DNA of 64,000 bases from Plasmopara viticola (GCA_001695595.3 MBPM02000047.1:124001-188000); one strand, 5' to 3'; shown: positions 13,303-24,632, counted from the first letter of the stretch. Numbers and translations: made by a program. Notes: generated from the letters alone by a model not told the origin.

Positions 13303-14249
13303 CGGCTTTTACGTAAAAATGAAAATATTTCTAAAATACATATGTATTAGTACTATCTCTAGAATTAGGCGATTATACAGTTTCCGAAGACAGTTATGAA
13401 TCAAGAGATCTTATCGGAGCTTGGAAAAAGTTGGGGTGACGCCCTCCTTCCGAGCGCGAGGGCTAAATGCTCGCGCGCTTCGAGCAGGTGCTCTCGGGCA
13501 TCTGCAAGTCTCTAACGAGTCTCACCCTCGACGCGACGGTCTCCAGCACCTGGCGCCACCTGGGCTCTTACCAAGTCAGAGCTAAGCAAAATAATGGAAG
13601 ACCCATACGACCTCGGTGCTGGCTGCACTGCCCGCCGAACGAGACCCAACGTATGCGGACACCACTCTATCCCGTGGACTAGCCAGACTAAGCCTAGCAC
13701 GTGCATAACTTGGCAACGCGATAACGTAATACATTACGTCTTATCGGCTATAGGAAATCTAGGATGTGAAAAAAAGTAGACGTACCAGTTAGGCTGTAGC
13801 AAGAAAATAAGTCGTGAGAGCTCGTTTTCTAATACCACTTCTCAATTTGCTTTAAGCAACAAAGACTTTTTCTCTTCTACAACTTCACCTCGCCCGCGCC
13901 TCAGCCTCACCCGACGGCTGACTTCAATCAGCTTCCTTTGCATTTTACACTGTATCATACGCATGATATACATGGAAATACGGCTATAATCGTCATTGAC
14001 TTGCATTTTGCTGATTCAAGAATGCAACTCAAAGCTATGATCTTCGATATTCCCTTGACAAAAATCACGTATTAAATTAGTGAGATAAACTGTTATGAAC
14101 TTCTGGGCAATGAGTCAAGCTCTCTGATCATCTCACTACTCGTTTACTATCAATTTGCATAGCTTGACGTCACACTGCCAAAAATTCGCTTGGCTCGATA
14201 AACTGAATATTCTCGATTAGTAGCCAATCAGATGTCATAACCATTGCAC
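13303..14249. other. Intergenic, with a GC-rich patch at 13440-13760
   Basis: Nothing intact. The patch at about 13440-13760 is visibly richer in G+C than its surroundings and carries overlapping short frames on both strands (for example 13467-13682 plus and 13512-13706 minus). None has a motif I recognise. It could be a fragment of a mobile element or of a lost gene. Confidence 0.35.
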
Positions 14250-15450
14250 TATCTGAAACGTGACCTTCATCATAGCAGATACGGAGTACCATAGGCCCAA
14301 GAGCTTATTTTCTAGAATTTTAAACGATTCGCCAGCTCCAAACTCAGACCGTTGCTCCCTGATATGTGGACGGACTCAACTCGACAGTGTTTCAAGCCCT
14401 AGGCTTCCTGTCGTGGTCAATATCATCGATGTAAAGTTGTTCTCACCAAATCAAAGGTTACTGCCCATGATCCAGTGGCCAAAAGCATTGTTGGAGTGGT
14501 CAAGAGTCTAGGTATAACAGTCGTTCCATTAGATAACTCTTTCTGGATAGCAGTCAAGACAGTATCCAGTTATAAGAAGTTATTCATCCGAATGTGTAGA
14601 ATTTATGCTAAGAATTGCAAGCTTGCAATTGCCATGAGCTAGGAATCCAATGGGGGGTCTCCAGCTGTAACAGCATAAGTAGTAAACAGATTGTCGATAT
14701 TGAGATGCTACCAAATCCGGTAAGTTAATTGCATTGCCGTAAATCAGCTGCTCTAGTTGCAATGCGTGCGAGGGTACTGAGCTCAGTAGCTGAAGCGGAA
14801 ATTGCACTGAACTTTGTCAAATTGGCCGAATTTGCACTTGTGCCCGAGAACACGTTAAGTCAGAACCAGTGAAACCATTTAATACATTCAACTTGAAAGC
14901 AGTCGCCGTCAATGTGTCAAGAGTCGTCGAATTGATGTCAAGAATATTCGTAGCTGTATTCGCCACAAGAATTTCAACAGCAAACGAAGGGACATTACTT
15001 GCATTGCGATAGCTATCAAGTGTTAATACTTTAGTAGTTGTCTTGCATTAATGGTAGTGATGCCAATGATCCGCGTCAGATCTGCGATGACACCGCTTCC
15101 ATTGTAACTGCTGCAATTTATTTTACAGACACGTTGGGCTCGTAAGTGCTTGTGTATTGCGTCTCCTCAGAAGGACATTTCATATGCTATTTGAATTCGA
15201 GAAGTAACGCTGGTTGCCAGGTCTAATACCCGAGAGGTTTTATAATCAAAAATATTAATCAATTTTAATTATGTATTTGATTCAGGCATGAGTTCGAGAC
15301 TTGCATTCAGCAAGTCTAAGACTATCAAAAAGGCATTATTCTCTGATCCGTTCTACTGCCGATGGCCTTCTCATCGAAAGCAATTCAGTGATTGTAGTAG
15401 TGACCTCATTGCACAATTCCTTTACTCCACATTCGGAATCGACGTGGGGA
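14250..15450 (-). pseudogene. Relic of a phage-tail-fibre-like / giant-virus-like repetitive structural gene
   Basis: Read on the minus strand across several frame breaks, the translation has the texture of viral tail-fibre or collagen-associated structural proteins. It has Thr/Asn/Leu-rich runs such as VLTLDS, LVANTATNILDINSTTLDTL and TATAFKLNVLNGFTGSD (about 14840-15080), then FGHWIMGSN and ILTTTGSLGLETLSS (about 14390-14480). The last recalls the TxxGxLGIGTxSP signature found in many phage and large DNA virus fibre proteins. The frame is interrupted by stops and shifts, so no product is expected. Such relics could come from a Polinton or from an endogenised nucleocytoplasmic large DNA virus. 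This is pattern recognition without a search and could be wrong. Confidence 0.35.
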
Positions 15451-15824
15451 TGATGCAAGTACTACTAAAAAGATTCAAGCTGTCATAATTATATTGAGTG
15501 GCTTCGTAAGAAGGACTTTTTGAAGAATTATTAAGACTTGGATTCTGGCCTAAACTCTTGAACTTTCTATCATCATCGTAGTAGTCGAACATGTCCTAAA
15601 TTATTGATTTTATAGATGGAGTGTAAAACTTCATTAAATTTTCGAATGCCACATGATTAAGCGGAAGTCGTATTTCATAATCAATTGCTGGATAATGATC
15701 TGTGGACATAGAGATTAAATGCAACTTGACCACTACTCAGAATCAGATATCTTAAATGAGTCAGACATGGCTACACTTATCAAGTCGGTCTGCGTCGCTT
15801 TACGTGACCAACTTAATCTCGACC

Positions 15825-17303
15825 ATGAGTAGGAAAGTCAAGCCCAATATCAAGTCCAAGTCCAAGACGGCGGCAGTAGACGAAAACATTGTGACGCGGT
15901 CGATCGTAGCGACAAATTACGGGAAAGCCTGCAGGTGACAAAGAATAGTTTAATTAATATAGTGGTTAAGCTTACTTTCTGTAGTTGATTAGAGCTATTG
16001 GTGTGCACGCGAATTCATACGTAGGCGATTTGTTTCGCGGCAAGGAAGAAGGCGGAGATCTCATTAATGTAAGTGCAAAAGCAATGTATCACCAGACAAT
16101 TCTTTCATCTGGTGTACTTTAGCTCATTCTTGAAGGCGAAGACGTCGGAACGCTTGGACCCGGTGGTATTCGAGCCCTCGCTTTGGCTATCATGATATCC
16201 TATTCACAATTATCTACCTACGACTTTGTTGATTGCTTCACACATTGTCATTTATTTTCCTTGACAATATTATGTTCACGGCGTGGGTCCAGGATTTACA
16301 AGTGGACCATATACTCAGCTTCGATATATTCGAATCTGGAAGCAAAACATTGGAAATGAGGGTGCTGCTGCATTCGTGCGTGAGCCTTGTCACACAACTT
16401 GTTCCTCTTTTTCAGCTGACAATTATTTTTTATATTTTCAAGGCAAGTCTGCTACAAGCAACTTCGGGTATCAACATTGCGTACCTCGAGCTGCTGGACT
16501 GCGGCATTGGTAAAGACGGCTGCAAAGCGCTGGGCGGAGTCTTATCGCAACAAAAAGCACCCGGCTTGCTCACGCTTAACCTCGACTATAATCTGAACAT
16601 TGATGACGCAGGTGCCAACGAGCTTATTGACGGGCTATTTAGCAACAACGTCCTAAAGGTGATCATCACGTTCATCAAGGCTGAGAGCTCAGGGAACTTA
16701 CGAGCATTATTGTTGACATGCAGCAACTCCACCTTAATTATTGCACCATTGGTCCAAGTAGCTGTATCAAACTCGCACAGCTCATCACTTTCCCAACGTG
16801 TGCGATCGAAGTATTGTCCTTAAATGGCAACAACATCGAGGATAGCGGTCTGCACCACCTTTCGCTTGGACTCGGACGTGCTCAAAGGCTAGTCACGCTT
16901 AATCTATCGGACAATGGCATTCGAAATGTACGTAATTACTGACTAAGAAAGTAAATTCTCATGTAATTGTGGCACAAGCAGAATATCGAAGCGCTTTCAG
17001 CTTTCCGCGACGCTCTTATTCGAAGCAAAGCGTTGGCACACGTCGACTTTACCTTCAACTTGATTGAACCTGAGGGCGCCAACGTCTTGCTACCCGCTCT
17101 TGCACATGTAGGTCCTGGATCCATTTAACATGTCTTGTTTCCTTCTTCATATACAAGATCGACTTTTGCAGGATAACACGAAGATTCAATCTTTTCTGGT
17201 GGATGCCTCACTTCCTGGACATCTCTTTCAGCAGCTCAATCGCGCACGAAAAGCTGAAGGCAAGAAAATAGGCCAAAAAGGTCGTGGCAAGAAAAAAAAA
17301 TGA
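15825..17303 (+). CDS. Leucine-rich repeat (ribonuclease-inhibitor type) protein, eight exons, one AT-AC intron
   Basis: Exons: 15825-15934, 15993-16068, 16123-16194, 16280-16375, 16443-16658, 16724-16927, 16982-17107, 17172-17303; total 343 codons plus stop, frame kept at every join. The N-terminus is basic (MSRKVKPNIKSKSK). It is followed by RNI-like repeats such as LRYIRIWKQNIGNEGAAAF, AYLELLDCGIGKDGCKALG, LSLNGNNIEDSGLHHL and LVTLNLSDNGI, and a lysine-rich tail ending in GRGKKKK. An in-frame ATG also lies at 15756, but the region before 15825 looks non-coding. Six introns are GT-AG; the third (16195-16279) starts ATATCC and ends AC. RNI-type LRR proteins act as binding scaffolds; the partner is unknown. 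The gene converges on the receptor kinase 146 bp downstream. Confidence 0.85.
16195..16279 (+). other. Probable U12-type (minor spliceosome) AT-AC intron
   Basis: 85-nt intron between ...ALAIM and GVGPGF... of the LRR gene. The 5' end reads ATATCCTA (U12 consensus ATATCCTT). TTCCTTGAC at 16257-16265 matches the U12 branch-site consensus TTCCTTRAY, with the branch A 15 nt from the 3' end, and the intron ends in AC. No GT donor lies at the needed position. Removing it restores the LRR frame exactly. Its length is not a multiple of three. Confidence 0.8.
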
Positions 17304-17448
17304 CGTTAACGTAAACTTTGCTGAGAGGGGTTACAATGAATACGAATAGTCCCTAGCACTTAAACAATAGCGACAAAGAGAACGAGCTCGTTGAGCAAAC
17401 TACTTCATACCTGACATTCCACAAAACTCGTCTACAGCACGTGAGCAC

Positions 17449-20253
17449 TTAAATATTGACGATGAACGAAGTCCCATTTGGCGACGACTCGACCAAAGTG
17501 TGTGGCGATGCACTAATCAGATCCGCCGGCTGTAATTCTTGGATAGTTAATGCGCGATGCTGCCACTCAGGACGCTTCTTTTTGACTTTACGCGCTTGAG
17601 ATCTTCCGACCGACCGACCGCTTGAGGTTGATACTTTTCTCCTCTGAACTATTTCAGCGCTGAGAGCGCTCGCGCTATTGTCAAGGCCAGTATTGTTTGC
17701 TTCAATGTCATAATTACCTATGCTGACTGCACTGCTATTAGCGCTGAGACAGCTAGTTCGGCTACCAGTGGAAGAGTCCATAGAACCATGATAGAGTAAG
17801 CGCTTAGACCGCTTCGTGCCACCCTTCTCCAATAAATACGAAACGTCCGGCGATGAAAGCAATTCGAGGGTTGGAACATATGAGAATTGCTCTGCAAAGC
17901 TCTCTGTATCCGGGTCCGACTCGCTTGCATAATTCTCATCAAGTGCAGCAGGTCGACTAAAGTTGCGCCCGTTTGGCCCCACATTTGTCGGTGACTCGCT
18001 AGATGACGATATTGACTGCGACATTGAAGAACACATGGACGTGCCCAGCTGACTCACACCGGTAAATCGAGGACCCGTCGGATCCCACACTTCCTCGCGC
18101 CCAATTCGCTGCAGACTGGTAATAACTTGTTGAATGGTGGGCCGTTCGTGCGGGTCCGCATGCCAGCACTTCACAATCAGCGACTTCCAACGCAGTGGGC
18201 ACAGATCAGCATGAATAGTCGGACGCTCTCCCTTTAGCACAAAGTCCTCGACTTCATGATTCCATCGCGTATTTTCAAAGGGCAGCGTGCCTTCATTTAG
18301 CTCCCACAAAATGAGAGCGAGACTGTAAATGTCCACTTTGCTCGTGTAAATACGTTCACCTCGCATCACCTCAGGAGCCATCCAGCGCGTGGTACCCACA
18401 AGTCCAGTCATCTCGACGACCGGGACTTTTGCAGAGCTCCTAAGGTTGATCTGCGACGCCTGGAGCTGTGCCGCCGACGATACAATTTCGGAAAAGCGAA
18501 GAGTACCAAAATCCGCTATCTTGGCGTGCCACGAGTCGTCCACCAGAACATTCGGCGACTTGAGATCGCGATGGATCATGGGTGGATTAGCATTATGCAG
18601 GTACTGAATTCCATGTGAAATTCCTAGTGCCAGACGCAATTTCGTCGGCCAAGTCAAATTTTTAACATCCGGTGTCTGTTGTTTCAGTACATCGCGTAAA
18701 GACCCACGGGCGCAATATTCGGAAATAATACAAATGGATCCCTGATAAAACCCCGCCTCCATGAAAAGCACAATATTGGGGTGACACAGCCCGCGCATGA
18801 CTTCTGCTTCGGCCTGAATCTCGACGTTGCATGCGTGCTGGAACTCGACAATGTCCGCCGCACTCTCTAGTGCTGCTAAAACCGCTTTCATCTTGACAGC
18901 AACGTTGGCGCCACGCCATTTGCCAAGGTACACCACTGCGACTCCTTCACCAATTTTATCGCCAATCTCCAAGCCCTTCAGCTCGTGGTGTGACGGCGAC
19001 ATTAACAGTTTCTGCCCACTATCACCAGCCGTTCCGTCCCCATTGATTGTGTTGCCACTACCCGTAATTGCGCTCGCAAATCGTCGACTTACAAGGCGAT
19101 TATGACCGTTGCCGTGTTGTCCGTCGGTGGAATCGTATGGTCCGCGTACACTTTTACGTTTTGGGCCAGTCTGAAAGAGCTTGAGACACAACGTGGGCTT
19201 GGTAAAGTAAATGACTGCGTTCACAAAGGGCCACATGGCTAGAATGAACGAACATGTGTCCCTAATTTTCCCTGAGCTATGGAGACCAAGGGCCAAGTCT
19301 GTGACTACAATGGGACCAACAAAGACAAAGAAGGCCAACGTATAAGACGCCAGCTTGGACACGACATAGGAACCTTTGCGTCGTTCCTGTTGTCGCCACC
19401 GTCGTAGAAATTTCAGCCAGCTAAACGTGATGACGAGGAAGCAGGCAACGGCCATGACTTTCCAAATGATAATCGCAGCGTGGATAAAACCCATGGTTCC
19501 ATAGTAGCTTGAATAGAGCTCGAGCACCCAGTAGAACACGACGATCATCCAAATAATTGCATGGGCGATGGCCACGTCGAAACTTGCGCGCTTCCTGTGC
19601 TTGGCAATGTAAAGCGCCAGAACGGCGACCCAGCAGAAACTCGCGATCTGACCACACCAATGTGGGGCTTGAGCCCATAGCATGAGCTGAAAACTATCAC
19701 CAGCCCTAGGCATCCAGAGTTCCACGGCCGTCACAACAGCGCCCGTTAGCGAGAAGACAAAGTCTGTGATACACATGACGCGTAAAATTCTCGACGCCAC
19801 TGACACGCGAGGTCGGTCGTCGTCGCCCTCGTTGGTTAAATAGTCGGGTCCACCAATTGGCGCGAAAAGAGCATTTTCCCGTTCTCGCACCAACGTCGAC
19901 GCCCCGCGGTTCCGTCTAAACTCATCCGACACACTAGAGTGCGTACCACTGGTGCTCTGGTGGCTCGAAGTACGCAAACAATTCGAAACGTGCATGACCA
20001 TAGGAGGTGTTGGAGCACTCTCATTGCAGCTATGTGGTCGGTGGCCCGCCGCTGCCAGCATGGGCGTCTGAAACTGACGTCGGGCGCGAATTTCTTTCTT
20101 CAACGCCACAACTTGCATCACGTGCCGCGTGCCGACAAAGGCACTCATGAGCGTGGACAAGACCTGCGCTATGAATTTAGCGTAAAGCAATTCTATATTA
20201 CCATACTCTTCACTTGTAATGTCGCTCTCGCCGCTTCCGCTGTTAGTCAACAT
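17449..20253 (-). CDS. Seven-transmembrane receptor fused to a TKL-type protein kinase (GPCR-TKL)
   Basis: Single-exon gene, 934 aa, starting at an ATG. Seven hydrophobic segments: about 21-45, 155-177, 190-217, 227-249, 254-282, 300-324 and 334-357, the first two separated by an unusually long Ser/Thr-rich loop (about 55-150). A kinase domain follows at about 428-718: VAVK (K454), HRDLKSPN (561-568), DFG (581-583), GTTRWMAPE (620-628) and the DIYSLALILWE block, typical of tyrosine-kinase-like kinases. The tail (720-934) is Ser-rich and disordered-looking. Fusions of a GPCR-like domain to a TKL kinase are known from oomycetes. The expected role is membrane sensing with direct phosphorylation output; ligand and substrate are unknown. 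Odd points: the glycine loop reads GEGVAVVY, so the third glycine is lost, and the activation segment is longer than usual (about 590-618). Confidence 0.92.
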   Translation of the reverse strand: MLTNSGSGESDITSEEYGNIELLYAKFIAQVLSTLMSAFVGTRHVMQVVALKKEIRARRQFQTPMLAAAGHRPHSCNESAPTPPMVMHVSNCLRTSSHQSTSGTHSSVSDEFRRNRGASTLVRERENALFAPIGGPDYLTNEGDDDRPRVSVASRILRVMCITDFVFSLTGAVVTAVELWMPRAGDSFQLMLWAQAPHWCGQIASFCWVAVLALYIAKHRKRASFDVAIAHAIIWMIVVFYWVLELYSSYYGTMGFIHAAIIIWKVMAVACFLVITFSWLKFLRRWRQQERRKGSYVVSKLASYTLAFFVFVGPIVVTDLALGLHSSGKIRDTCSFILAMWPFVNAVIYFTKPTLCLKLFQTGPKRKSVRGPYDSTDGQHGNGHNRLVSRRFASAITGSGNTINGDGTAGDSGQKLLMSPSHHELKGLEIGDKIGEGVAVVYLGKWRGANVAVKMKAVLAALESAADIVEFQHACNVEIQAEAEVMRGLCHPNIVLFMEAGFYQGSICIISEYCARGSLRDVLKQQTPDVKNLTWPTKLRLALGISHGIQYLHNANPPMIHRDLKSPNVLVDDSWHAKIADFGTLRFSEIVSSAAQLQASQINLRSSAKVPVVEMTGLVGTTRWMAPEVMRGERIYTSKVDIYSLALILWELNEGTLPFENTRWNHEVEDFVLKGERPTIHADLCPLRWKSLIVKCWHADPHERPTIQQVITSLQRIGREEVWDPTGPRFTGVSQLGTSMCSSMSQSISSSSESPTNVGPNGRNFSRPAALDENYASESDPDTESFAEQFSYVPTLELLSSPDVSYLLEKGGTKRSKRLLYHGSMDSSTGSRTSCLSANSSAVSIGNYDIEANNTGLDNSASALSAEIVQRRKVSTSSGRSVGRSQARKVKKKRPEWQHRALTIQELQPADLISASPHTLVESSPNGTSFIVNI

Positions 20254-23200
20254 GGCAACTAGCGGACAGAATACCTAGTCGGTGACTTATTTATTACTGA
20301 CAAGCGGAAAAGAGGAAGTGGACTCGATTAAGTACGAAATCGGGCCAGTTGTTATTCTTGTCGATTGTATGTGAGCTCAATTTTGCATCTGAGTGCCTTA
20401 GCATGGCGTATGTTCGACATTATGGCGAGCAAACGAAGAGGACAACGGCTCTCCAAAACACCAGCTGGTGACCATGACTGACGCAGCATCGTGCCTCTTG
20501 GCACCAGTAATGTCGTTGTCGCATCGAAATTAAGTCAGAGTGTGTGGAAGGCAAATAGGAGAGAACCTTTTAATGAACCCGGAGTTAAGTGAAAAAAATT
20601 GGCCGTCATCTTACATGAGATGTTAAATCAACCAGTTTCAATTCTCAACATGAAGGTGACGAACTATTCTACTAGATGCACGTGGTTTTTTGCTTTCCCT
20701 CCTAGTGTTAATGATAACACTACAAGCGACCAAAAAGGTTGCATGTGACAACTTTCATAACCACACTTTTATATGTATGGTAGCAATTGCGCGAGACATA
20801 AGATTTATAACCCACTAGCGGTGGACAATGAAAGCTTGAAAGGCAGATGAAGGTCACAGTTTTGGTTGGATACAGCGGCGTAATCACTGATCATATAGAA
20901 AGAGTTGTACAACACAAGAGCTTCAGGCTGTTCTCCTCAGTCTCCCTTTTTTACCGCGAGTGGAAGATCCTCTACGCTTTGCGAGTGAGAAAAGCTGCGG
21001 CACTATCGTTTTCAATGTTCCACCTTTTTTTATACAGTAAACATATTAGTAACACATAACAAAGATGATAAGAAATTACGACGTTAGCTACTTTAAGTGT
21101 TTGGTAGAGGTATCGCTTCACTCATTCCTTGCTGGCAAAGCTTGTGCTTTACCAACTTTGCATAGGTAAATTATATTGCTACGACAGAGTCCAGCTCCGC
21201 CCATAAGATGAATACGAAAAAGAAAAGGTGTATTCATTCATCCTGTGACAGCCGCAATTTTTTTTAACATTAAACGTAGTGACGCTAAATTAAAGTTGCC
21301 GACCTGCTCAGCGTCCAGCTGCCCTTTAGCGTACAAACAGCACTGAGCTTACAGCACTGAGTTTCCATCCTATTATAACCACGTACGCTGTTCTGCAATC
21401 GGCGACACCGTGAAAGGCACTGAATGCATGAAGCGCTGAGCCAACTTATTGGTTAGCGCCGCCGTTGTCGTGCCAAACGCTAAAGCGCGTCAGCTAGTGT
21501 AAGTGGGTGTACCGTCACTTCACCGACGCTACAAAGGCAATTGGCACTTACTTTGTATCATCAAGCAACGACTCACATGTTCCTAGCATTTTTCTCTATT
21601 TCCGCGAAAAAGCTTTTTTCTATCACCAAACTACAGCAAAGTTGTATGGCAAATGCTTCGTTGCATTCATTGAAAGACGGCTAGAGTGCCAGTACCGCTT
21701 TGAACGCTGCGCTTGCACTATTAAGAATCACACTTCTCTGCTTTGTAGCAGTAGTGTGGCGTCTACTGCTTTCAACTGAGGTTTAATTTTTTCAAATGAT
21801 GTTGAGTTATATAGCCAGCATTTCAATGACTTTTATTGCTCGAGTGGCGATTGTCTCGACTTTCAGGCTAAAATAGAGAATGAACTAGCACTCTACCTAT
21901 CAGTCTGCACCGAGAGCTCGTCATATTTAATACCATTTGTGGTATTTGCTTTTGGTGAGGAGACCATTACCGCTCGAGGACAAAGGGCTACATCAACGAG
22001 GCTAAGGTTGATCTCGACTGATATTCGCCATAAAGTCCAAGAAATTACGCTTTTAGAGAACAGAATGAGTATTTTTGCTATTCAATAATTTTCCAAAGCT
22101 GTTCTCACATTTTTTTAAAATTGTAGATCGCCTCCTTCTTTTTGAAAACAGAAGGAGGCGATTCGACCTAAACCTCAGAGCCAATACCGATTTTTTGCGG
22201 TGAAATATGTCGCGTTGTCCTACTTGTGAAGCTAAATATTCGTTTTCAACCACAATTAATGCAATAAGTCTCTCACCCTGTTTACGTGAGGAGCTGAAAA
22301 ATGAAGGCTTGGACCCAGATTTTAAGCCGCTTGGTCTTGCGCCTAATTGATTGCCATGTCATTATCTAGCCAGATCATTGACTGAGCTCAAGCGATTGGC
22401 CAACACTAATCTTGGATAAGCATACGCTGACCTTGGCTTTCACCTGTCATGATGGTTGCCTGAATATCATAGGACTTTGGCTCGACCACTCGATGACGCG
22501 GTTGATTGAAATTGTAAGTCTGAACTTAACCTTTACTTTATCCTATGAGCACCTTTTTTTAGCATAAGTGTGTGGCAAAATGTACTAAACAAGAGATTTT
22601 GCAAAATTTCGCCCACAAAATATCTCATTTTACCGCCTACGCCAGCTAAACACCTCAAGACTTATCACCTTTTGTTTTGCAGCATCTTTAATGCGAAGCA
22701 TTTCGACTTGTGTCGTCAATATGATGCGGCTGACAAAATTTATTCCGTCGCGATTTTCGAATTGATAATCTTCGCGCACATGGTTTCTGCAGCAGGGCTT
22801 CTATAGATAAATGGTCAAATTGAGTGTTTTCTGACCTCAATCGATACTTACAGCCTGTACGACTCGCATACTTGCAACCTCTTTAATTGTAAGAAGTTCG
22901 TATCAGTCTATACACCAATACTTCATGCACCTCTTACAGTTTAAAATCTCTGACCTTTGACTCATATCATAGCAAATCGCATTTCTGCTTTTAACATTGG
23001 TAATTATACCAAGCAAGGCTTTCCTTTCCTGCTTAATCTCGGAAGCTCAGTACGATGAGTTCGTATCATCTGTCACTTAACATCTTAGCAACTTCACGTA
23101 ATCTTGTCACACTCTTGCCCATATAACGTTTGCCTCCTCCAGTCTGTACACGTCAAAACTCCTTTTAATAGCTTACTGTCATCACCATTGTGACTTATAC

Positions 23201-24026
23201 CGCTTTTTCAAAAGTTCACACTGAACAAATTTAAAGCCCATTCCAAAACGCAAATTGAGAGTAATCGACTGTCTCATACCGTCTTGAACAGACAAAATTC
23301 TTCCGTAAATGTCATTCGGTATTGCGGTGCAATTGCGCGTTGCCGTCAGATAGCGATGCGGTTGCTGGTCCTTCACCCTCGGTTTCGACTAAGCATATTC
23401 AGACTTATGGATACTTACCTCAGCAATAAATGATGAGAGAGGTGAGAAACAAAACATATACGCCATGAAGGTTGATTATAATATATAATGATTTCGAACT
23501 AAGTCTTTTCGATGAAGTCCGAGCTTTTTTAGTGAGACTGCGGCTCGAATGCCCAGGCCAAGTAAATTAAGAAACATTGATTGGCTTTCTGCATACATCA
23601 CACTTGCCTGATCACACGCTAGCACGCCTGTACGTTGTACACTCCATCCAAGCGAGCGACCAGTGTACTCGCTACACACACTACGCACTCCGTCAATCAA
23701 ACATATGCGTCTGATAAGGCGAATTGTATGTTAGGACGCTGAGGTCTAAGAGCACGAGGTGCAGTAACACCAAGGGAAACTTCTCTTAATTTTAATTTTC
23801 AGGTGGAATTCAAGATCGTTTTCGACTAACCGGCCTTAAGAGATTTAGAGGCTACGTCGAGAATCGTTGATGTCGATAAGTTCAGGGCATTAGCCTCGTA
23901 TTGTTCTCATGGTAAAGCATTGAGGCAGAAATCCTTTGCAAAAGAAAATTTTGTACTGTCGCACTCGTTTGGTAGCTCAAAAAAGTGTAAGCTCGATGGC
24001 GACAAAGCAAAATTTATTGGTGGTAC
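20254..24026. other. Gene-free segment upstream of the receptor kinase
   Basis: No gene recognised. The first few hundred bases must hold the promoter of the receptor-kinase gene, but I see no clear element. A perfect 13-bp inverted repeat with a 10-nt loop lies at 22127-22162. The segment at 23600-23690 is similar, in reverse complement, to 7777-7860. Confidence 0.55.
22127..22162. repeat. Perfect 13-bp inverted repeat (hairpin)
   Basis: ATCGCCTCCTTCT at 22127-22139 is followed, after a 10-nt T/A-rich loop, by its exact reverse complement at 22150-22162. Its GC-rich arms stand out from the AT-rich surroundings. No neighbouring gene explains it. Confidence 0.8.
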
Positions 24027-24527
24027 TCACGATATAATAAAACTCCTGACGATATAAAAAAACAAGCGCTGGGTACAGAAGTACAAGAAGCTGTATTGTC
24101 TGCGTGCACTACACAACCGCTCCAGCAAAATCGATGAGTAAGTAGAGCGCACGAGTTTGCTCAGTTTGTCTGCGAGCTGTCGCTGCGCACGTTTCACCGC
24201 AGCAATCACCAAAGCTTGTGGCTCAATAACGTTGAAGGCCGACGACGGCGGCAGGTCAAATTTGCTGAAGTGGGACCTTGAACTCCTTGAACCTGAAGTG
24301 AGTTTGGCCTTCCTTTCACAATTTTGGTCCGATTTAGGCGTTATGTCGAATACACTCCTTACGTGACAGTCGCTACAATCTTTTCTACCGAGAAGAGGAG
24401 AAGGAGGAATTAGCCTAATCTCAAGCGGCACACCGCGTGCCATATTGTCAATAACGACCGACATCTGATGAGCCCAGAAGCGTGCGAACTGCAACGCCGA
24501 TGACCTCGAATGTCTTTGCCGAGACAT
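24027..24527 (-). CDS. Unassigned 166-codon reading frame
   Basis: I do not recognise this product. The frame is longer than most in the desert and starts with MSRQRHSRSSALQFARFW. It has a Ser/Arg-rich middle (SGSRSSRSHFSKFDLP) and a possibly helical stretch (ALVIAAVKRAQRQLADKLSKLVR, residues about 108-130), and ends with a hydrophobic YIVRSFIIS. It may be a decayed gene or a piece of a mobile element, or a chance frame. No clear signal peptide or catalytic motif. Confidence 0.2.
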   Translation of the reverse strand: MSRQRHSRSSALQFARFWAHQMSVVIDNMARGVPLEIRLIPPSPLLGRKDCSDCHVRSVFDITPKSDQNCERKAKLTSGSRSSRSHFSKFDLPPSSAFNVIEPQALVIAAVKRAQRQLADKLSKLVRSTYSSILLERLCSARRQYSFLYFCTQRLFFYIVRSFIIS

Positions 24528-24603
24528 GCACTGGGTACCACAGCTTCAAGTTTTACAAGTCTTATTGAGCCCTCGAGCGGGTAGTCGCACCAGCTTGTTC
24601 AGC

Positions 24604-24632
24604 TCGGGCATCCTAGTATCTCGGATGCCCGA
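24604..24632. repeat. Perfect 10-bp inverted repeat (hairpin)
   Basis: TCGGGCATCC at 24604-24613 pairs exactly with GGATGCCCGA at 24623-24632 around a 9-nt loop. It lies between the 166-codon minus-strand frame and the 133-codon plus-strand frame. Confidence 0.75.

Noticed and set aside
16233..16823. 196-codon plus-strand frame as a gene
   Set aside because: It runs through the AT-AC intron and a GT-AG intron in a different phase from most LRR exons. The spliced LRR reading explains the region far better.
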